DNA of 64,000 bases, from contig AP026538.1 in assembly GCA_026075535.2 (NCBI GenBank), positions 7,378,001 through 7,442,000 of the forward strand, read 5' to 3'. The notes under the pieces are model-generated. The model ran no database searches and was not told the origin of the DNA. It was given only the letters and a program-made list of their open reading frames with translations. Source of the stretch: Tricholoma matsutake. Taxonomy: Eukaryota > Basidiomycota > Agaricomycetes > Agaricales > Tricholomataceae. Below are positions 1-9,701 of the stretch, piece after piece (the stretch's first letter is position 1; every line of letters begins with the position of its first letter). The position numbers and the translations under genes were made by a program.

Positions 1-682
1 GGATCATCTGCTACGCGTCTGCCCCAAGGTGGATCGCAAAGAAACTCGTGCGAGCCCAGACTCTGTCGAAGGCTTCCACGAATTTATGGACAATAATCCG
101 GTATTAGGATCGTTCAACTCACTTGCGTGGGACCCAGGATAGGTTGTGCGCGCAGGGCGTATGACCCCCGTCTGGTTCTAGCTAGTGTTATCGGTATGTC
201 GGGGTGGCCGTTGGGCACCAGACGAGTCCGTTAACCCTCATAAAGGGGGCCCACCCGTGTTCAGGAGCGACTGTCAGGGAGGGGGGACACGAACCTAGGT
301 ACCGGTTCGGGGAGGCGCCTGAGCGCTTTCAGATCCGTTGTCGGTTGTGCGCTACAGCTCTAACGCTGACTGCGCCTTCCTTTCCGAGCTGAGAGGCTCA
401 TGTCGGGGCGGCAGTTTCCCCTAAATCTTGCACACATACCCGTAGGGATTCGGGGAACATGGCATCGTCAAGTCCGGGTTGTCGGTACGCCACCACTGGC
501 AAGTCCGTTTACTCGATAAAGGGGGCCCCCTTAGTAGTCATTGCAGCTATCCAGGTGGTTGGTGCGAAGATTAGCAGGAGGAGGACCGGGGCTGGGCGTA
601 GTGTACTTCGTTTGTATGTCTCTACCGCGGACTGCGATCGGGCGCCGCGTTATAAACTTTTGACCCAAAAAAAAAAAAAAAA
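1..682 (+). mobile_element. LINE copy LN1, 3' end
   Basis: Last 47 codons of ORF2, the 3' UTR (143-666) and a 16-base poly-A (667-682). The 5' part lies outside the window. The 3' UTR ends in the family hairpin (stem CGCGG/CCGCG), then TTATAAA and a TTTTGACCC linker before the A run. The right flank is opposite-strand LINE sequence (LN2) beginning AAGTGGTCAG, so LN1 inserted into LN2 at the AAG-type target seen at most junctions here. Confidence 0.9.
2..142 (+). CDS. LINE ORF2 C-terminus (partial at window edge)
   Basis: Carboxy-terminal 46 residues of the LINE ORF2 polyprotein, entering from outside the window and ending at TAG 140-142. It begins DHLLRVCP, the second half of the C-terminal Cys/His finger (C-x-C ... 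H-x4-C) that follows RNase H in this family. The tail is nearly identical to the other copies (for example 5014-5154 and 48327-48467). Only the finger and tail are visible, so whether the rest is intact cannot be judged. Confidence 0.85.
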   Translation, partial: DHLLRVCPKVDRKETRASPDSVEGFHEFMDNNPVLGSFNSLAWDPG

Positions 683-1216
683 GTGGTCAGCGTGAATTGA
701 GTGCTCAGGCCCCTGGGGATCCCAGGATGCGTGCCTCACGTTAAAGTCGCCACACATGAAGTGTAGGCGTGGGATCGTCATGACGCTCTCGAACAAGAGT
801 GTGATGGCCGAATGTTGGCTGTCCGAGTAAACGTTAGCAAGCAGCATGACATCCTCCCCTATTCCCAGTGAGAACAGAAGAATGTCACGATCGTCGATCA
901 GATCTCGTCTGAGACCCGGTCTTAGATTGGCGATGCTGTTCGCAAAATATACAGCGACGCGTGGAGGGGAGTCGATCCCCGATGGGCGCACTAAGGTACC
1001 CCAATTTGGGCTCATCGGTGCGCCAATGACTTCTTCCCCGTCCCTGTTGTGGGCAGAGGGGGCGTGTCTTATTAATCGCCAAGGAGGCTCTTGGATAAAA
1101 AGCAAATCATAATCTTCTATAAGGTCTGCCAGTAACGAGTCCATGTATCCCCAATTACGGTTAACATTCTGACTAAATACGCGCAACTGCGGTGTAGATC
1201 TAAGTCTATCCCTCAT
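683..1216 (-). pseudogene. LINE ORF2 N-terminal endonuclease fragment (LN2)
   Basis: First ~178 codons of ORF2, read from ATG 1216 on the minus strand. This is the APE/EEP-type endonuclease that nicks the target for target-primed reverse transcription. Visible are FSQNVNRN near the start, the catalytic QEPP near residue 43 and GDFNVRH near residue 160; the terminal SDH motif is lost because the reading is cut by the LN1 poly-A. ATG 1216 directly follows the TAA of ORF1 in the same frame, as in all copies. It is truncated, so non-functional. Confidence 0.9.
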
Positions 1217-2331
1217 TTACGTTCGGCCACCGCGTCCTGCGGGAAGGTAAGTAGGAGGGGAGCGGGAATTGTGTTTTACACTCACCTCGTCATAGCGAGC
1301 TTTGATCCAGTCCCGGTCAAAGCGATGTCGCCAAAAATTGCATCGACGATCGTCGGATGCGTGGTTCTTCCGGCAGTTTATGCACCTAGCCGGGTGAGGA
1401 CACGCTGCCCCCTCTGGGGTAGCTGGAACGGGAGGGTTAGCCTTAGCGTTTCCCTTACAACACCCAGCAAGGGCACGATGGTGCTCCTTGCGGTGTGGGC
1501 CTGCACAGATCGGACACTTGGTCTGTGGTGCTCTGCATGCTGTAGTGGGGTGGCCCCACTTCCAGCAGCGTTGGCATAGGGGCAAGCCTGGGTTCGCCCT
1601 GGCAGCCCTAACGTATGCGACGTAGCGTCCAAATTGGACGCCCCGACCGATAAGAGCCTTAGCTCGAGCACCGCTGACCGAGTCAGCAATGTTGAGATAT
1701 ACGGTGCACGTATCCGACATCTTCGAATCACGTACTACACGGGGGGGGACTTGGAGCACTGTGAGGTCCGATATTCCAGACTTTCCCAAGTATGCGATGA
1801 CGACATCAGGCGTTAGCGCCTTGTCGTTGGCGATAAATGGCACATCGACCAGCTTAAGGTACGATGTGGATGTAGGTAACGCTGCATCTACTTGCAACGC
1901 GAAAGGAAACGCCTTGTGGGCAGCTTCCTTGAAGCATCTAATGTCCTCCTCGGAGGCCACAGTGTCAGTAGCTACTGATAAGTTACCAGCATGCAACGAT
2001 GCAGACTGAGCCACCAATTTGGAGTGGTGCAGTCCGAGGGTGGTCCGGACGTGGTCCAGGAAGTCAGCAGGGTTCGTCTCTGCCCCAAGGGGAGGACGAA
2101 CGTGGACCAGGACCTGTCGGCTAGACGGTCCATGGACTGTAGGTGAGGGCTTAGCGGCCTTCGGTTTAGATGGGCCGACGTGCTGCTGTATGTCAGCCAG
2201 CTTATCGGTTGGAAGTTCAGGGAAGGCCTTGGCTAGTCGCACAAGGCCGTCCATGGATGTGTTAGGTGCTCGCCCCCCAGGGAAGCGAGCAACCTGAGCA
2301 AAGGTCCCCCTGCCCGAAGGCCTGGTGGACC
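1217..2331 (-). pseudogene. LINE ORF1 (gag-like) C-terminal part (LN2)
   Basis: C-terminal ~370 codons of ORF1, the RNA-binding nucleocapsid-like protein of the LINE. Three Cys/His knuckles are visible: CQRCWKWGHPTTAC (CX2CX4HX4C), CPICAGPH...H...C, and CINCRKNH...C, followed by a basic tail ending GRGGRT. The stop TAA abuts the ORF2 ATG. LN3 interrupts the frame at 2331; the N-terminal coding resumes at 5717 but is deleted and frameshifted there, so this copy cannot make full ORF1. Confidence 0.9.
2319..2331. repeat. Target site duplication of LN3, left copy
   Basis: GGCCTGGTGGACC here matches 5704-5716 exactly, flanking LN3. The surrounding sequence is LINE ORF1 on the minus strand. The repeat is preceded by AA, giving the AAGG-type target start seen at several other junctions. 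Confidence 0.9.
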
Positions 2332-5154
2332 GTCATGCGACAAGCAAAGCGCGCTTTCTTTGATGACCGTATCCAGGAAGTGGCTACGATGAATAGGCGA
2401 CCCTGGGACTTAATGTCCTGGACGCGGCAACGCAACCTCCCTTCGTATGAGGCTATCTCCTATCGGGGAGAACCCTGCAACGATCTGGACTCTCTGTGGG
2501 CTGCCCTTGATGGGTCCTATAACGCTGCATCGGATCGGGTAGTCGATCTGAGCATACTCGAGGAACTGGATCCGGTGCCTGAAAGGGCCTGGATCCCGTT
2601 CTCTGTCACGGAAATGAAAGAAGCGCTACACGCGTGTTCTTCCCGTTCCGCTCCAGGTCCCGATCATGTTACATGGTCGCACCTCAAACACTGGTGTAGC
2701 AACCCAGAGGTGGCAGGGCTTATCACCCGCATCGCTGAGGCGTGCATCACTGCAGGCCACTGGCCAGCTCATTTTAAAGAATCCCTATCGGTTATTATCC
2801 TGAAGCCAGGGAAACCTAATTATTCTACCCCTAAGTCGTTCAGACCCATCGTACTTCTGAACACTCTGGGCAAACTAGTCGAAAAGATGCTGTCTAGGCG
2901 GCTTCAGTTCGACGGGGTCGCACACGAGGCCTTCGAACAAAACCAGTTCGGAGGCGTCGCCCAGCGTTCCACTGAGGATGCAGGCATATACCTCACCCAC
3001 CTGGTCAGAGCAGGGTGGGCCAAGGGACTCAAAACGAGCGTTGTCGCTTTCGACATCGCTCAATTCTTCCCTTCTTTGAACCACCAGGTTCTGTTGGAAA
3101 TTATCTCTCGGTCGGGGTTCCCTGCGCAAGTGGTGAACTTCTTCCGTTCGTATCTAGTCGGTCGCAAGACGACCTACAAATGGAACGCCTTCTCATCTGG
3201 CTCTTTCGTGGCCGATGTAGGGGTAGGTCAAGGATCTGCCCTGTCCCCTGTCTTATCGGCGCTATATCTAATGCCCATTATGAAGCTCTTCAGAAGAAGC
3301 GAAATCGGCAGAGATGTCGATCTCATGTCATATGTAGACGATGGCACCCTCATCGCCCGCTCCCCACAGCTGGAGGATAACCTCCCCCTGCTGAAAAAAG
3401 CTTATGGCTGGATATTCCAGGCGTTCACCTCCCTCGGGCTTGTCCTGGAACATGACAAGTCTGAAATATTTCACTTCTCCAGGACGAGGAGTTTCACTCC
3501 CCTACCCATTGACCTCGGATTCGCCCCTTACACAGGCAATACCCCCCTCAAACCCAAGGTTACCTGGAGGTACCTGGGCTTTTTCTTCGACCGCAAGCTC
3601 TCCTTCAAGGAGCACACGCGGTTCTACTCCACCAAAGCCCTTACCACTGCGAGGGCGATGGGAATGCTCGGCAATTCTGTCAGAGGGTTAACCCCTATGC
3701 AGAAGCGTCTTCTGTACCGCTCGTGTGTCGTACCTATCATGACATACGGACTCAGACTCTGGCACTTTAAAGGCGCTCGCGTCAAAGGTGTCATCAAAAC
3801 GCTGGCCCAGGTGCAGTCCATTGCTGCTCGCTGGATCCTTGGTGCCTTCAGAACCACCCCTATTGGTGGTCTGGAAAGTGTCGCAGGACTGCTACCTATG
3901 CAGCTGTTACTGCGTCGTCTAGTCGACAGAGGGGTATTCAGAACCCCCCTATTGGCTCCATCTCACCCTCTAAGAGCAATCTTAGGGCCTAACCACGTCG
4001 GCACCACCCACTCCCATGAGCTAGGACTCTGGGGAGGGAACGTGCTCGACACACTCAACCTGCAAGGTCCATCTGTTGCCTCGGCCGCAGCTCTGGCCCT
4101 TGTACCAGGCGATGAGTTCGACCCCTTTGGGGAAGAAAACACACCTGGAAACAGAGTGAAGGACCTGTTCCCCACTCGCTTTTCCTCTCATCGCCTCACC
4201 TCTAAGGAGGATGGAGCGAGGAATTCATACAGGAGTAACCTCGACAAGGCCTGGGCTTCTGCCCTGGTCGAGGACGATACTCTCGTCATTGCAGTGGACG
4301 CCTCGGTGCCCACTGATGCTAAATTTCAAGCTGTCGCCTGCGCTCTTGTCTTCGGACAGGGAGAACAGGTCGATCGCATTGTCTCTGCTTCTGGAAGGAG
4401 AACCCCCCCAGAAGTCGAACTCTTTGCTCTCCAACTGGGCGTCTCGGCTGCGTGCAGCAGAGGATGCAAAAAGTTGGTGATATTCTCGGATTCTACTACG
4501 GGCATTGAGTCCCTAATCGATCCTAAACCACGTTCTGAGCAAATCTTTGCTCTGGACGCTTGTCGCTCCCTACGTCCCTGGCTAGCTGGGGACGAGGAGA
4601 GAAACGTTACACTCTGGCATGTCCCCTCGAAATTCGAGTGGAACGTTCACAAGAGGGCTCACGATGTAGCTACATCTACCAAGATCTCCGTGGGCAGACA
4701 CCCGCGGACGTCTTTAGACTACCTTAAAAACCAGGTCGAAAAGGCCGTTTGTAAGGATTGGCACACTCGGTTCGCAGATCCTGCGTACCGGGGACGTCAC
4801 TTCTACCAACTCAAAGGAGTAGGTGGAAAACCAGTATTACCCTCGACTCACAGAGGTGGGCCGTGGCTGAAAGTAATGGGAAACAACATCACGTTGACTT
4901 CCCGTTCGACTCGTATGATCACTGGCCATGCTCCTATAGGGGAGTATCGTCAACGTCTATCCCTCGACGGGGAATACCAATGTTGGTGCCTTGGTCCCGA
5001 GATACAAACTCGAGATCACTTACTACGCGTCTGCCCCAAGGTGGATCGCAAAGAAACTCGTGCGAGCCCCGACTCCATCGAAGGCTTCCACGAATTCATG
5101 GACAATAATCCTGCACTAGGATCGTTCAACTCACTTGCGTGGGATCCAGGATAG
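2332..5154 (+). CDS. LINE ORF2: reverse transcriptase, RNase H and Cys/His finger (5'-truncated, open)
   Basis: An uninterrupted frame of 941 codons covering the RT and RNase H portions of ORF2. RT: FDIAQFF with catalytic Asp near residue 241, GQGSALSPVL (motif B), YVDD near 334-337, and LGFFFDRKLSFKEH (thumb side). RNase H: Asp near 656 (VAVDAS), Glu near 696 (EVELFALQ), Asp near 720 (FSDSTTG) and a final AHDVA. The C-terminal finger is C-W-C ... HLLRVCP. The endonuclease is missing because of 5' truncation, and no start codon or promoter is visible, so expression is doubtful although the frame is intact. It inserted in ORF1 of LN2. Confidence 0.93.
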   Translation, partial: VMRQAKRAFFDDRIQEVATMNRRPWDLMSWTRQRNLPSYEAISYRGEPCNDLDSLWAALDGSYNAASDRVVDLSILEELDPVPERAWIPFSVTEMKEALHACSSRSAPGPDHVTWSHLKHWCSNPEVAGLITRIAEACITAGHWPAHFKESLSVIILKPGKPNYSTPKSFRPIVLLNTLGKLVEKMLSRRLQFDGVAHEAFEQNQFGGVAQRSTEDAGIYLTHLVRAGWAKGLKTSVVAFDIAQFFPSLNHQVLLEIISRSGFPAQVVNFFRSYLVGRKTTYKWNAFSSGSFVADVGVGQGSALSPVLSALYLMPIMKLFRRSEIGRDVDLMSYVDDGTLIARSPQLEDNLPLLKKAYGWIFQAFTSLGLVLEHDKSEIFHFSRTRSFTPLPIDLGFAPYTGNTPLKPKVTWRYLGFFFDRKLSFKEHTRFYSTKALTTARAMGMLGNSVRGLTPMQKRLLYRSCVVPIMTYGLRLWHFKGARVKGVIKTLAQVQSIAARWILGAFRTTPIGGLESVAGLLPMQLLLRRLVDRGVFRTPLLAPSHPLRAILGPNHVGTTHSHELGLWGGNVLDTLNLQGPSVASAAALALVPGDEFDPFGEENTPGNRVKDLFPTRFSSHRLTSKEDGARNSYRSNLDKAWASALVEDDTLVIAVDASVPTDAKFQAVACALVFGQGEQVDRIVSASGRRTPPEVELFALQLGVSAACSRGCKKLVIFSDSTTGIESLIDPKPRSEQIFALDACRSLRPWLAGDEERNVTLWHVPSKFEWNVHKRAHDVATSTKISVGRHPRTSLDYLKNQVEKAVCKDWHTRFADPAYRGRHFYQLKGVGGKPVLPSTHRGGPWLKVMGNNITLTSRSTRMITGHAPIGEYRQRLSLDGEYQCWCLGPEIQTRDHLLRVCPKVDRKETRASPDSIEGFHEFMDNNPALGSFNSLAWDPG

Positions 5155-5633
5155 GTTGTGCGCGCAGGGCGTATGACCCCCGTCTGGTCTTGGCTAGTGT
5201 TATCGGTATGTTGGGGTGGCTGTAGGGCACCAGACGAGTCCGTTAACCCTCATAAAGGGGGCCCACCCGTGTTCAGGAGCGACTGTCAGGGAGGGGGGAC
5301 ACAAACCCAGGTACTGGTTCGGGGAGGCGCCTGAGCGCTTCCAGATCCACTGTCGGTCGCGCGTTACGGCTTCGACGCCAACTACGCCTTCCTTTCCGAG
5401 CTGAGAGGCTCACGTCGGGGCGGCAATCTCCCCTAAATCTTGCACACATACCCGTAGGGATTCGGGGAACACGACATCGTCAAGTCCGAGTTGTCGGTAC
5501 GCCACCACTGGCAAGTCCGTTTACTCGATAAAGGGGGCCCCCTTAGTGATCGTTGCAGCTATCCAGGTGGTTGGTGCGAAGATCAGCAGGAGGAGGACTT
5601 GGGCTGGGCGTAGTGTACTTCGTTTGTACGTCT

Positions 5634-5703
5634 CTACCGCGGACTGCGATCGGGCGCCGCGTTATAAATCTTTGACCCAAAAAAAAAAAAAAAAAAAAAA
5701 AAA
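5634..5703 (+). other. LINE 3' recognition tail: hairpin, TTATAAA, linker, poly-A
   Basis: Representative LINE 3' end. CGCGG-[ACTGCGATCGGGCG]-CCGCG forms a 5-bp stem, followed by TTATAAA, a TTTGACCC linker and 25 A. SRP elements end in the same arrangement (loop ACTGCGTTCGAGCC, linker ending GATCC or GACCC). A shared 3' tail is the known basis by which short elements borrow a partner LINE reverse transcriptase. That it acts this way here is an inference. Confidence 0.7.
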
Positions 5704-5716
5704 GGCCTGGTGGACC
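5704..5716. repeat. Target site duplication of LN3, right copy
   Basis: Exact second copy of GGCCTGGTGGACC (first at 2319-2331), directly after the LN3 poly-A. Confidence 0.9.
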
Positions 5717-5799
5717 AGTTCACAGGGGGAGGTGGTCCTCGACCCCTCATCCATCGCCTCACCCGATCTCCCCCCTCTTCTGGATAGTGAATCTGACAT
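5717..5799 (-). pseudogene. LINE ORF1 N-terminus with internal deletion (LN2)
   Basis: Minus-strand ORF1 start at ATG 5799, with MSDS...SRRGGRSGEAMDEG readable before a deletion joins it out of frame to the RGPPPPVNWSTRP region. Compared with LN6, about 720 bases are missing at a GGGG microhomology. It is a remnant of the gag-like protein and cannot be functional. Confidence 0.8.
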
Positions 5800-5919
5800 G
5801 CGTTGGTAAGATGCTGGTGGTACCGGATCGCTGAGATCGTGGACGGATTGAGCTGCAAAAGTTGAAAACGGTGTCGACGAAGATTTTTGTGGCTGTGCAC
5901 GTCGCGGTAAGAAGACAAG

Positions 5920-5987
5920 AAGCGATGTCGTGTCCCTAGTAGTAGTGACTCACAAGCGATGTCGTGTCCCTAGTAGTAGTGACTCAC
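5920..5987. repeat. Perfect 34-bp tandem duplication at the LN2 5' end / SRP-delta leader junction
   Basis: Units 5920-5953 and 5954-5987 are identical (AAGCGATGTCG ... GTGACTCAC). The unit spans the last LINE 5' bases and the first bases of the delta leader, so the duplication arose after or during formation of the LINE-delta junction. Confidence 0.9.
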
Positions 5988-6424
5988 ATAGCATGGAGGT
6001 TGGAAGCCCCAGAGATGACCAGCAGTCCAGTAACGATGTCCCTCCCCCTGAGCCAGACCTCCCCCAACTAAGCGAGTGCATCAACTTAGGCGAGCGTTGA
6101 AGCAGGCATCCCACACCCACTCTAAGCCCCCATAGGGACCTAGACTACTCTTTCATAGACACCACTCACCTAGCCAGGATCCTCGAAGCACAGGGGAATG
6201 AGACGAATAGCAGCCATTGTCAAAAACAATGACCGGGGCATCCCCGGGGATCGGATGGACGGATCTCTTAGCAAATCAGGGCAGGCCTGGAGACACCAAG
6301 AGCGTTCGTGATGGTGAAATCCGATCAAAAATCGGACGTAGATTGAAGTGTCGACGTCGCTGGCAATGTTGAGCAGAGGTGTTTACCACTATTTATAGTG
6401 GTTGTAACAAGTCAAGGAGCGTCG
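5928..6424 (-). mobile_element. SRP-delta 5' UTR fragment (delta3) joined to the LN2 5' end
   Basis: About 490 bases of SRP leader on the minus strand, matching the delta1 leader (14660-15090) closely and ending at the SRP 5' terminus (sense CGCTCCTTGACTTG) near 6424. No ORF or 3' UTR is attached; its inner end abuts the 5' end of LN2, also on the minus strand. This is the arrangement expected if the reverse transcriptase reached the 5' end of LINE RNA and jumped to an SRP RNA. The leader hairpins (CATTGT/ACAATG; ACCACT/AGTGGT) are present. Confidence 0.75.
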
Positions 6425-7376
6425 TCGGGGGGGGGGACTTGAAGCACTGTGAGGTCCGAAATTCCGGACTTTCCCAAGTGTGCAATGACGACATCAGGCG
6501 TTAAAGCCTTGTCGTTGGCGATAAATGGCACATCGACCAGCTTGAGGTACGATGTGGAGGTGGGTAGCGCTGCGTCTACTTGCAATGCGAAAGGGAACGC
6601 CTTGTGGGCAGCCTCCTTGAAACAGCGAAGGTCCTCCTTGGAGGCCACAACGTCTGTAGCTACTGATAAGTTACCAGCGTGCATAGATGCGGACTGGGCC
6701 ACCAGTTTGGAGTGGTGCAATCCGAGAGTGATCCGGACATGGTCCAGGAAGTCAGCGGGGTTCGTCTCCGCCTCGAGGGGGGGACGAATGTGGACCAGGA
6801 CCTGTCATCTCGACGGTCCATGGACAGTAGGTGAGGGTTTTGCAGCCTTTGGTTTGGAGGGACCAACGTGCTGCTGTATGTCAGCCAGCTTGTCGGTTGG
6901 AAGTTCAGGGAAGGCCTTGGCTAAGCGCACAAGGCCATCCATGGATGTGTTAGGTGTTCACCCCACAGGGAAGCGAGCAACCTGAGCAAAGGTCCCCCTG
7001 CCCAAAGGCCTGGTGGACCAGTTCACGGGGGGAGGTGGTCCTCGACCCCATGATGAAGAGACGCCCCCTGTTGGGGGTTTAGGAAGAGGTCGAGCCCCTT
7101 TTGGGCCTCGAGACCTCGAAGATTTGTGAGGGGGGGGGCGTTGCCCATCCCATCCCTCCCGATAGTCCACATTGGGATTATTGGTGACAGTGCCCGACCT
7201 AGGTCGTTTACTGCCCCCTGATATTCTGTCTATAGCTCCCTGGAGCATGGCGCTGCCCGAGTCGCAATTGATACCAGCCTCGGCAGCTGCTAACAGCACC
7301 GAGCCCAGACGTTCTGCAATAAGCTGCCGATCCTCAGCAGTTGGTCGATTAGATCCCGTCCTGTTAAGAACAACAC
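6425..7376 (-). pseudogene. LINE copy LN4: internal ORF1 fragment
   Basis: A ~950-bp piece of ORF1 on the minus strand with neither element end, running from the codons before VPPRVVRDS back to LAAAEAG...LNR. It lacks the zinc knuckles, which lie further downstream in ORF1. A CGA-to-TGA stop (6956-6958 region, shared with LN12) and a frame change after the VPP codons (G run at 6427-6436) break it. Bases 7377-7390 do not match the LINE and precede the delta1 poly-T. Confidence 0.85.
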
Positions 7377-7463
7377 TTCATGTATGGTGATTTTTTTTTT
7401 TTTTTTTTTTTTGGGTCAACAATTTATAACATGGGGCTCGATCGCAGTCCGCGGAGCAGGATA

Positions 7464-9701
7464 TTTTTTTTTTTTTTTGGATCAGAATTTATAATGCGGG
7501 GCTCAAATGCAGTCCGTGGAGCAAGGTACAAACTTGGGTACTACTTTATCTACGCGTTTCCCTCGCCCATCTCCCACTCAGGTCCCCGTTTTAGCCACTT
7601 TAGGCGGGCAGTGCCACAGACGTTGGCCTCTCAGCCAGGAAAGGCAATAATCTGGAGGGGGCGCCCCCCCCTCCCAAAGTTAGCCATTAGATTGCCCGGT
7701 GGAGCAAACGGTCCCCCAGCCACATGTCCGACCAAGGCCAGACCAGGCGCAGCAGTGTTAATTCACCGTAAATCCCCCCTTGCGGGAGGAATAACCATCT
7801 GCGTTTTTCCAGCCAACGAGGATTGACCACCCCAGACGAATGAGGTGGACCATCACTGTGTTGTGCACAAGTGACAGTAACAAGGCGGGTGGTTGTTCAT
7901 CTGGTTATTCACCATGACCGCCATAAGTAGGGGGCCAAGGCCCCCCTCGAGCAAATGCACACAAGTGCATGCACTCGATGACATCGTCCCCCCCACAGTG
8001 GGGGGAAGGTATAGGGAGGTGCCACCATGTCAGCATCCCAATAATGGCCACCAGTTGGTACTTGGTGGCCGTGAGTGTAGAGGGGGATAGGCCCCTGTAC
8101 TAGTTGCGGCGCTGCTGTCCATGAGGACCTCGAGGATGGCAGCGCCATGCTGGGGACGAGGGTTCCCCAGATTGAGGCTCTGATTGAGCAGTGTGCATCG
8201 CCGCATAGGAAGCCCGGAAGGCTGCCGGAGACGTGAGATCAAGAGGTGTCAGAACAGCTGCTAGTTCCGCCGACATTGTCTCAGAGAGTCGCCAGGTGGT
8301 CGTGAATAACTCCCAGGCCATTTGGCGCCATGTGTTCCTCTCTGCAGGGGGAACGGCAGACGTACGGACGGTACCAACGAACATGGTCATCGCGTCGAGT
8401 TGGTGTAGCATGGCATGAGAGGTGGCTTCAATTTCCAACCTCTTATTCACAGATAGCGGCACTTCGTCCTCCACCAACTCAGGGATGGGGGGCAAAGGTG
8501 GTAATGGGGCAGGGGATGCCTCCGGATAGAAGAGCTCGGCCATGCCGAGCTCCTGTGTATACATGTCCTCGCGTTCAAGACTGCGAGTCCAACGTTTATG
8601 TGCGATATGGACGTCCTGCGCCCACAGCACATGGTCGATCGTTTGCCTCGAGGCTAGCTTAGGGCTGCTCTCGGCGTAATTGAGGGCCTCCTGCATAGCA
8701 AGAGAATCCTCGTCGTCGTCATCATCGTTAGGGTCGGAGAGGTCTTCCCCGGCCCATAGATCTCTAGCTGCCCTAAAAGCAGCTGCTACCTCTGATTCGT
8801 CTTGCACGAACCGGGTGTTGTAGTCTTGGACGTCATCATCAAAGATGTCGCCCGTGATCAGAACGGGGTCACGTAGACCCCGATGTGGTGGTTGGACTCT
8901 GTTTCGCCGTTTGGGCATTGAGAGAGTGTGAGTTAGTGCTAGTAGATGATGGTAAGAATCAAAATACGCAGCGTGGAATCGATAACGGTTGGTCCCTTAT
9001 CTACATTCCAAGTCCACCCGATCCAGCCTCCAAACACTCCGAGGGGGCGAGCAAGCCGCACATCCTGCTGCCTAGTGGGAGAATATTGAACCCGGGTCAT
9101 ACCACCCTAGAAGAGTGAGCACCGGAGGTAGAGAGTTGGTGGAGAGTGGCGGCCACCAGGGCGTCGACCTAGCCACCAGGGGGCACCATCACCCGGCCCC
9201 TTTTAGCGATGGTGTATTCCAATGGGTAGTCAGTATAGCATGTCTCTAGTAGTAGAAACTCACAGAGCATGGAGGCTGGAAGCCTCCCAGACAACCAGCA
9301 ATCCAGTGATAACGTCCCTTCTCCCTAAGCCAGACCTCCCCCAACTAAACGAGCGTGTCGACTTGGGCGAGCGTTGAAGCAGGCATCCCACACCCACTCT
9401 AAGCCCCCAGAGGGACCCAGACTACTCTTTCATAAACAACACTCACCTAGTCAGGATCCTCGAAGCCCAGGAGAATGAGACAGATAGCAGCCATTGTCAA
9501 AAACAATGACTGGGGCATCCACGGAGATCGGATGGACGGATCTCTTAGCAAATCAGGGCAGGCCTGGAGACGCCGAGAGCGTTCGTGATGGTGAAATCCG
9601 ATCGAAAATCGGATAAAAATTGAAGTGTCGACATCGTGTGCAACGTTGAGCAGAGGTGTTTACCACTATTTATGGTGGTTGTAACAAGTCAAGGAGCGTT
9701 G
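7464..9701 (-). mobile_element. SRP-alpha1, full length, first half of a two-template chimera
   Basis: Complete SRP on the minus strand: poly-T 7464-7478, 3' UTR, ORF 8100-8918, a ~780-base leader and the 5' terminus at about 9698 with three extra bases. Its 5' end joins directly to the inside of the beta1 ORF on the same strand. One target duplication (GAGCAGGATA, 7454-7463 and 11012-11021) surrounds alpha1 plus beta1, so both arrived in one event. Confidence 0.9.
8100..8918 (-). CDS. SRP-alpha orphan protein, 272 aa
   Basis: Intact single ORF of the non-autonomous retroposon; I do not recognise its family. Layout: basic N-terminus (MPKRRNR), acidic stretch near 61-72 (SDPNDDDDDEDS), conserved QELGMAELFYPE near 122-133, proline-rich linker (PAPLPPLPPIPELVEDE) near 137-152, a conserved block near 165-242 including GTVRTSAVPPAERNTWRQMA and LDLTSPAAFRASYAA, and a basic Arg-rich tail. 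No zinc finger, RT or nuclease motif is visible. The charged ends suggest nucleic acid binding, an inference only. The ATG follows the long structured leader. Near-identical ORFs lie at 11979 and 15718. Confidence 0.85.
   Translation of the reverse strand: MPKRRNRVQPPHRGLRDPVLITGDIFDDDVQDYNTRFVQDESEVAAAFRAARDLWAGEDLSDPNDDDDDEDSLAMQEALNYAESSPKLASRQTIDHVLWAQDVHIAHKRWTRSLEREDMYTQELGMAELFYPEASPAPLPPLPPIPELVEDEVPLSVNKRLEIEATSHAMLHQLDAMTMFVGTVRTSAVPPAERNTWRQMAWELFTTTWRLSETMSAELAAVLTPLDLTSPAAFRASYAAMHTAQSEPQSGEPSSPAWRCHPRGPHGQQRRN

Larger units (their letters stand above)
2332..5703 (+). mobile_element. LINE copy LN3, 5'-truncated insertion in LN2
   Basis: 5'-truncated LINE: ORF2 from shortly before the RT domain to its stop, 3' UTR (5155-5678) and a 25-base poly-A (5679-5703). 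It is flanked by the 13-bp duplication GGCCTGGTGGACC (2319-2331 and 5704-5716), which shows a clean target-primed insertion into ORF1 of LN2. An apparent inversion at 2331 (minus ORF1 next to plus ORF2) is therefore a nested insertion and not twin priming. Confidence 0.93.
683..5927 (-). mobile_element. LINE copy LN2, interrupted by LN3
   Basis: Minus-strand LINE in two segments, 683-2331 and 5717-5927, split by LN3. It holds the start of ORF2, most of ORF1, and the 5' UTR ending in the family 5' terminus (sense CATCGCTTCTTG) at about 5927. Its 3' part is cut off by LN1. ORF1 has an internal deletion of about 0.7 kb at 5745-5752: the coding for GEAMDEG runs straight into that for RGPPPP, with a short GGGG microhomology and a frame change. 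Its 5' end abuts an SRP-delta leader instead of unique DNA. Confidence 0.85.

Noticed and set aside
650..695. Splice sites (GTGAGT motifs in leaders and in ORF1)
   Set aside because: GTGAGT occurs several times, but no consistent branch point and 3' site could be paired across copies.
683..5703. Twin-priming inversion: minus-strand ORF1 followed by plus-strand ORF2 at 2331
   Set aside because: GGCCTGGTGGACC flanks 2332-5703 exactly and minus-strand ORF1 resumes at 5717, so it is LN3 nested in LN2.
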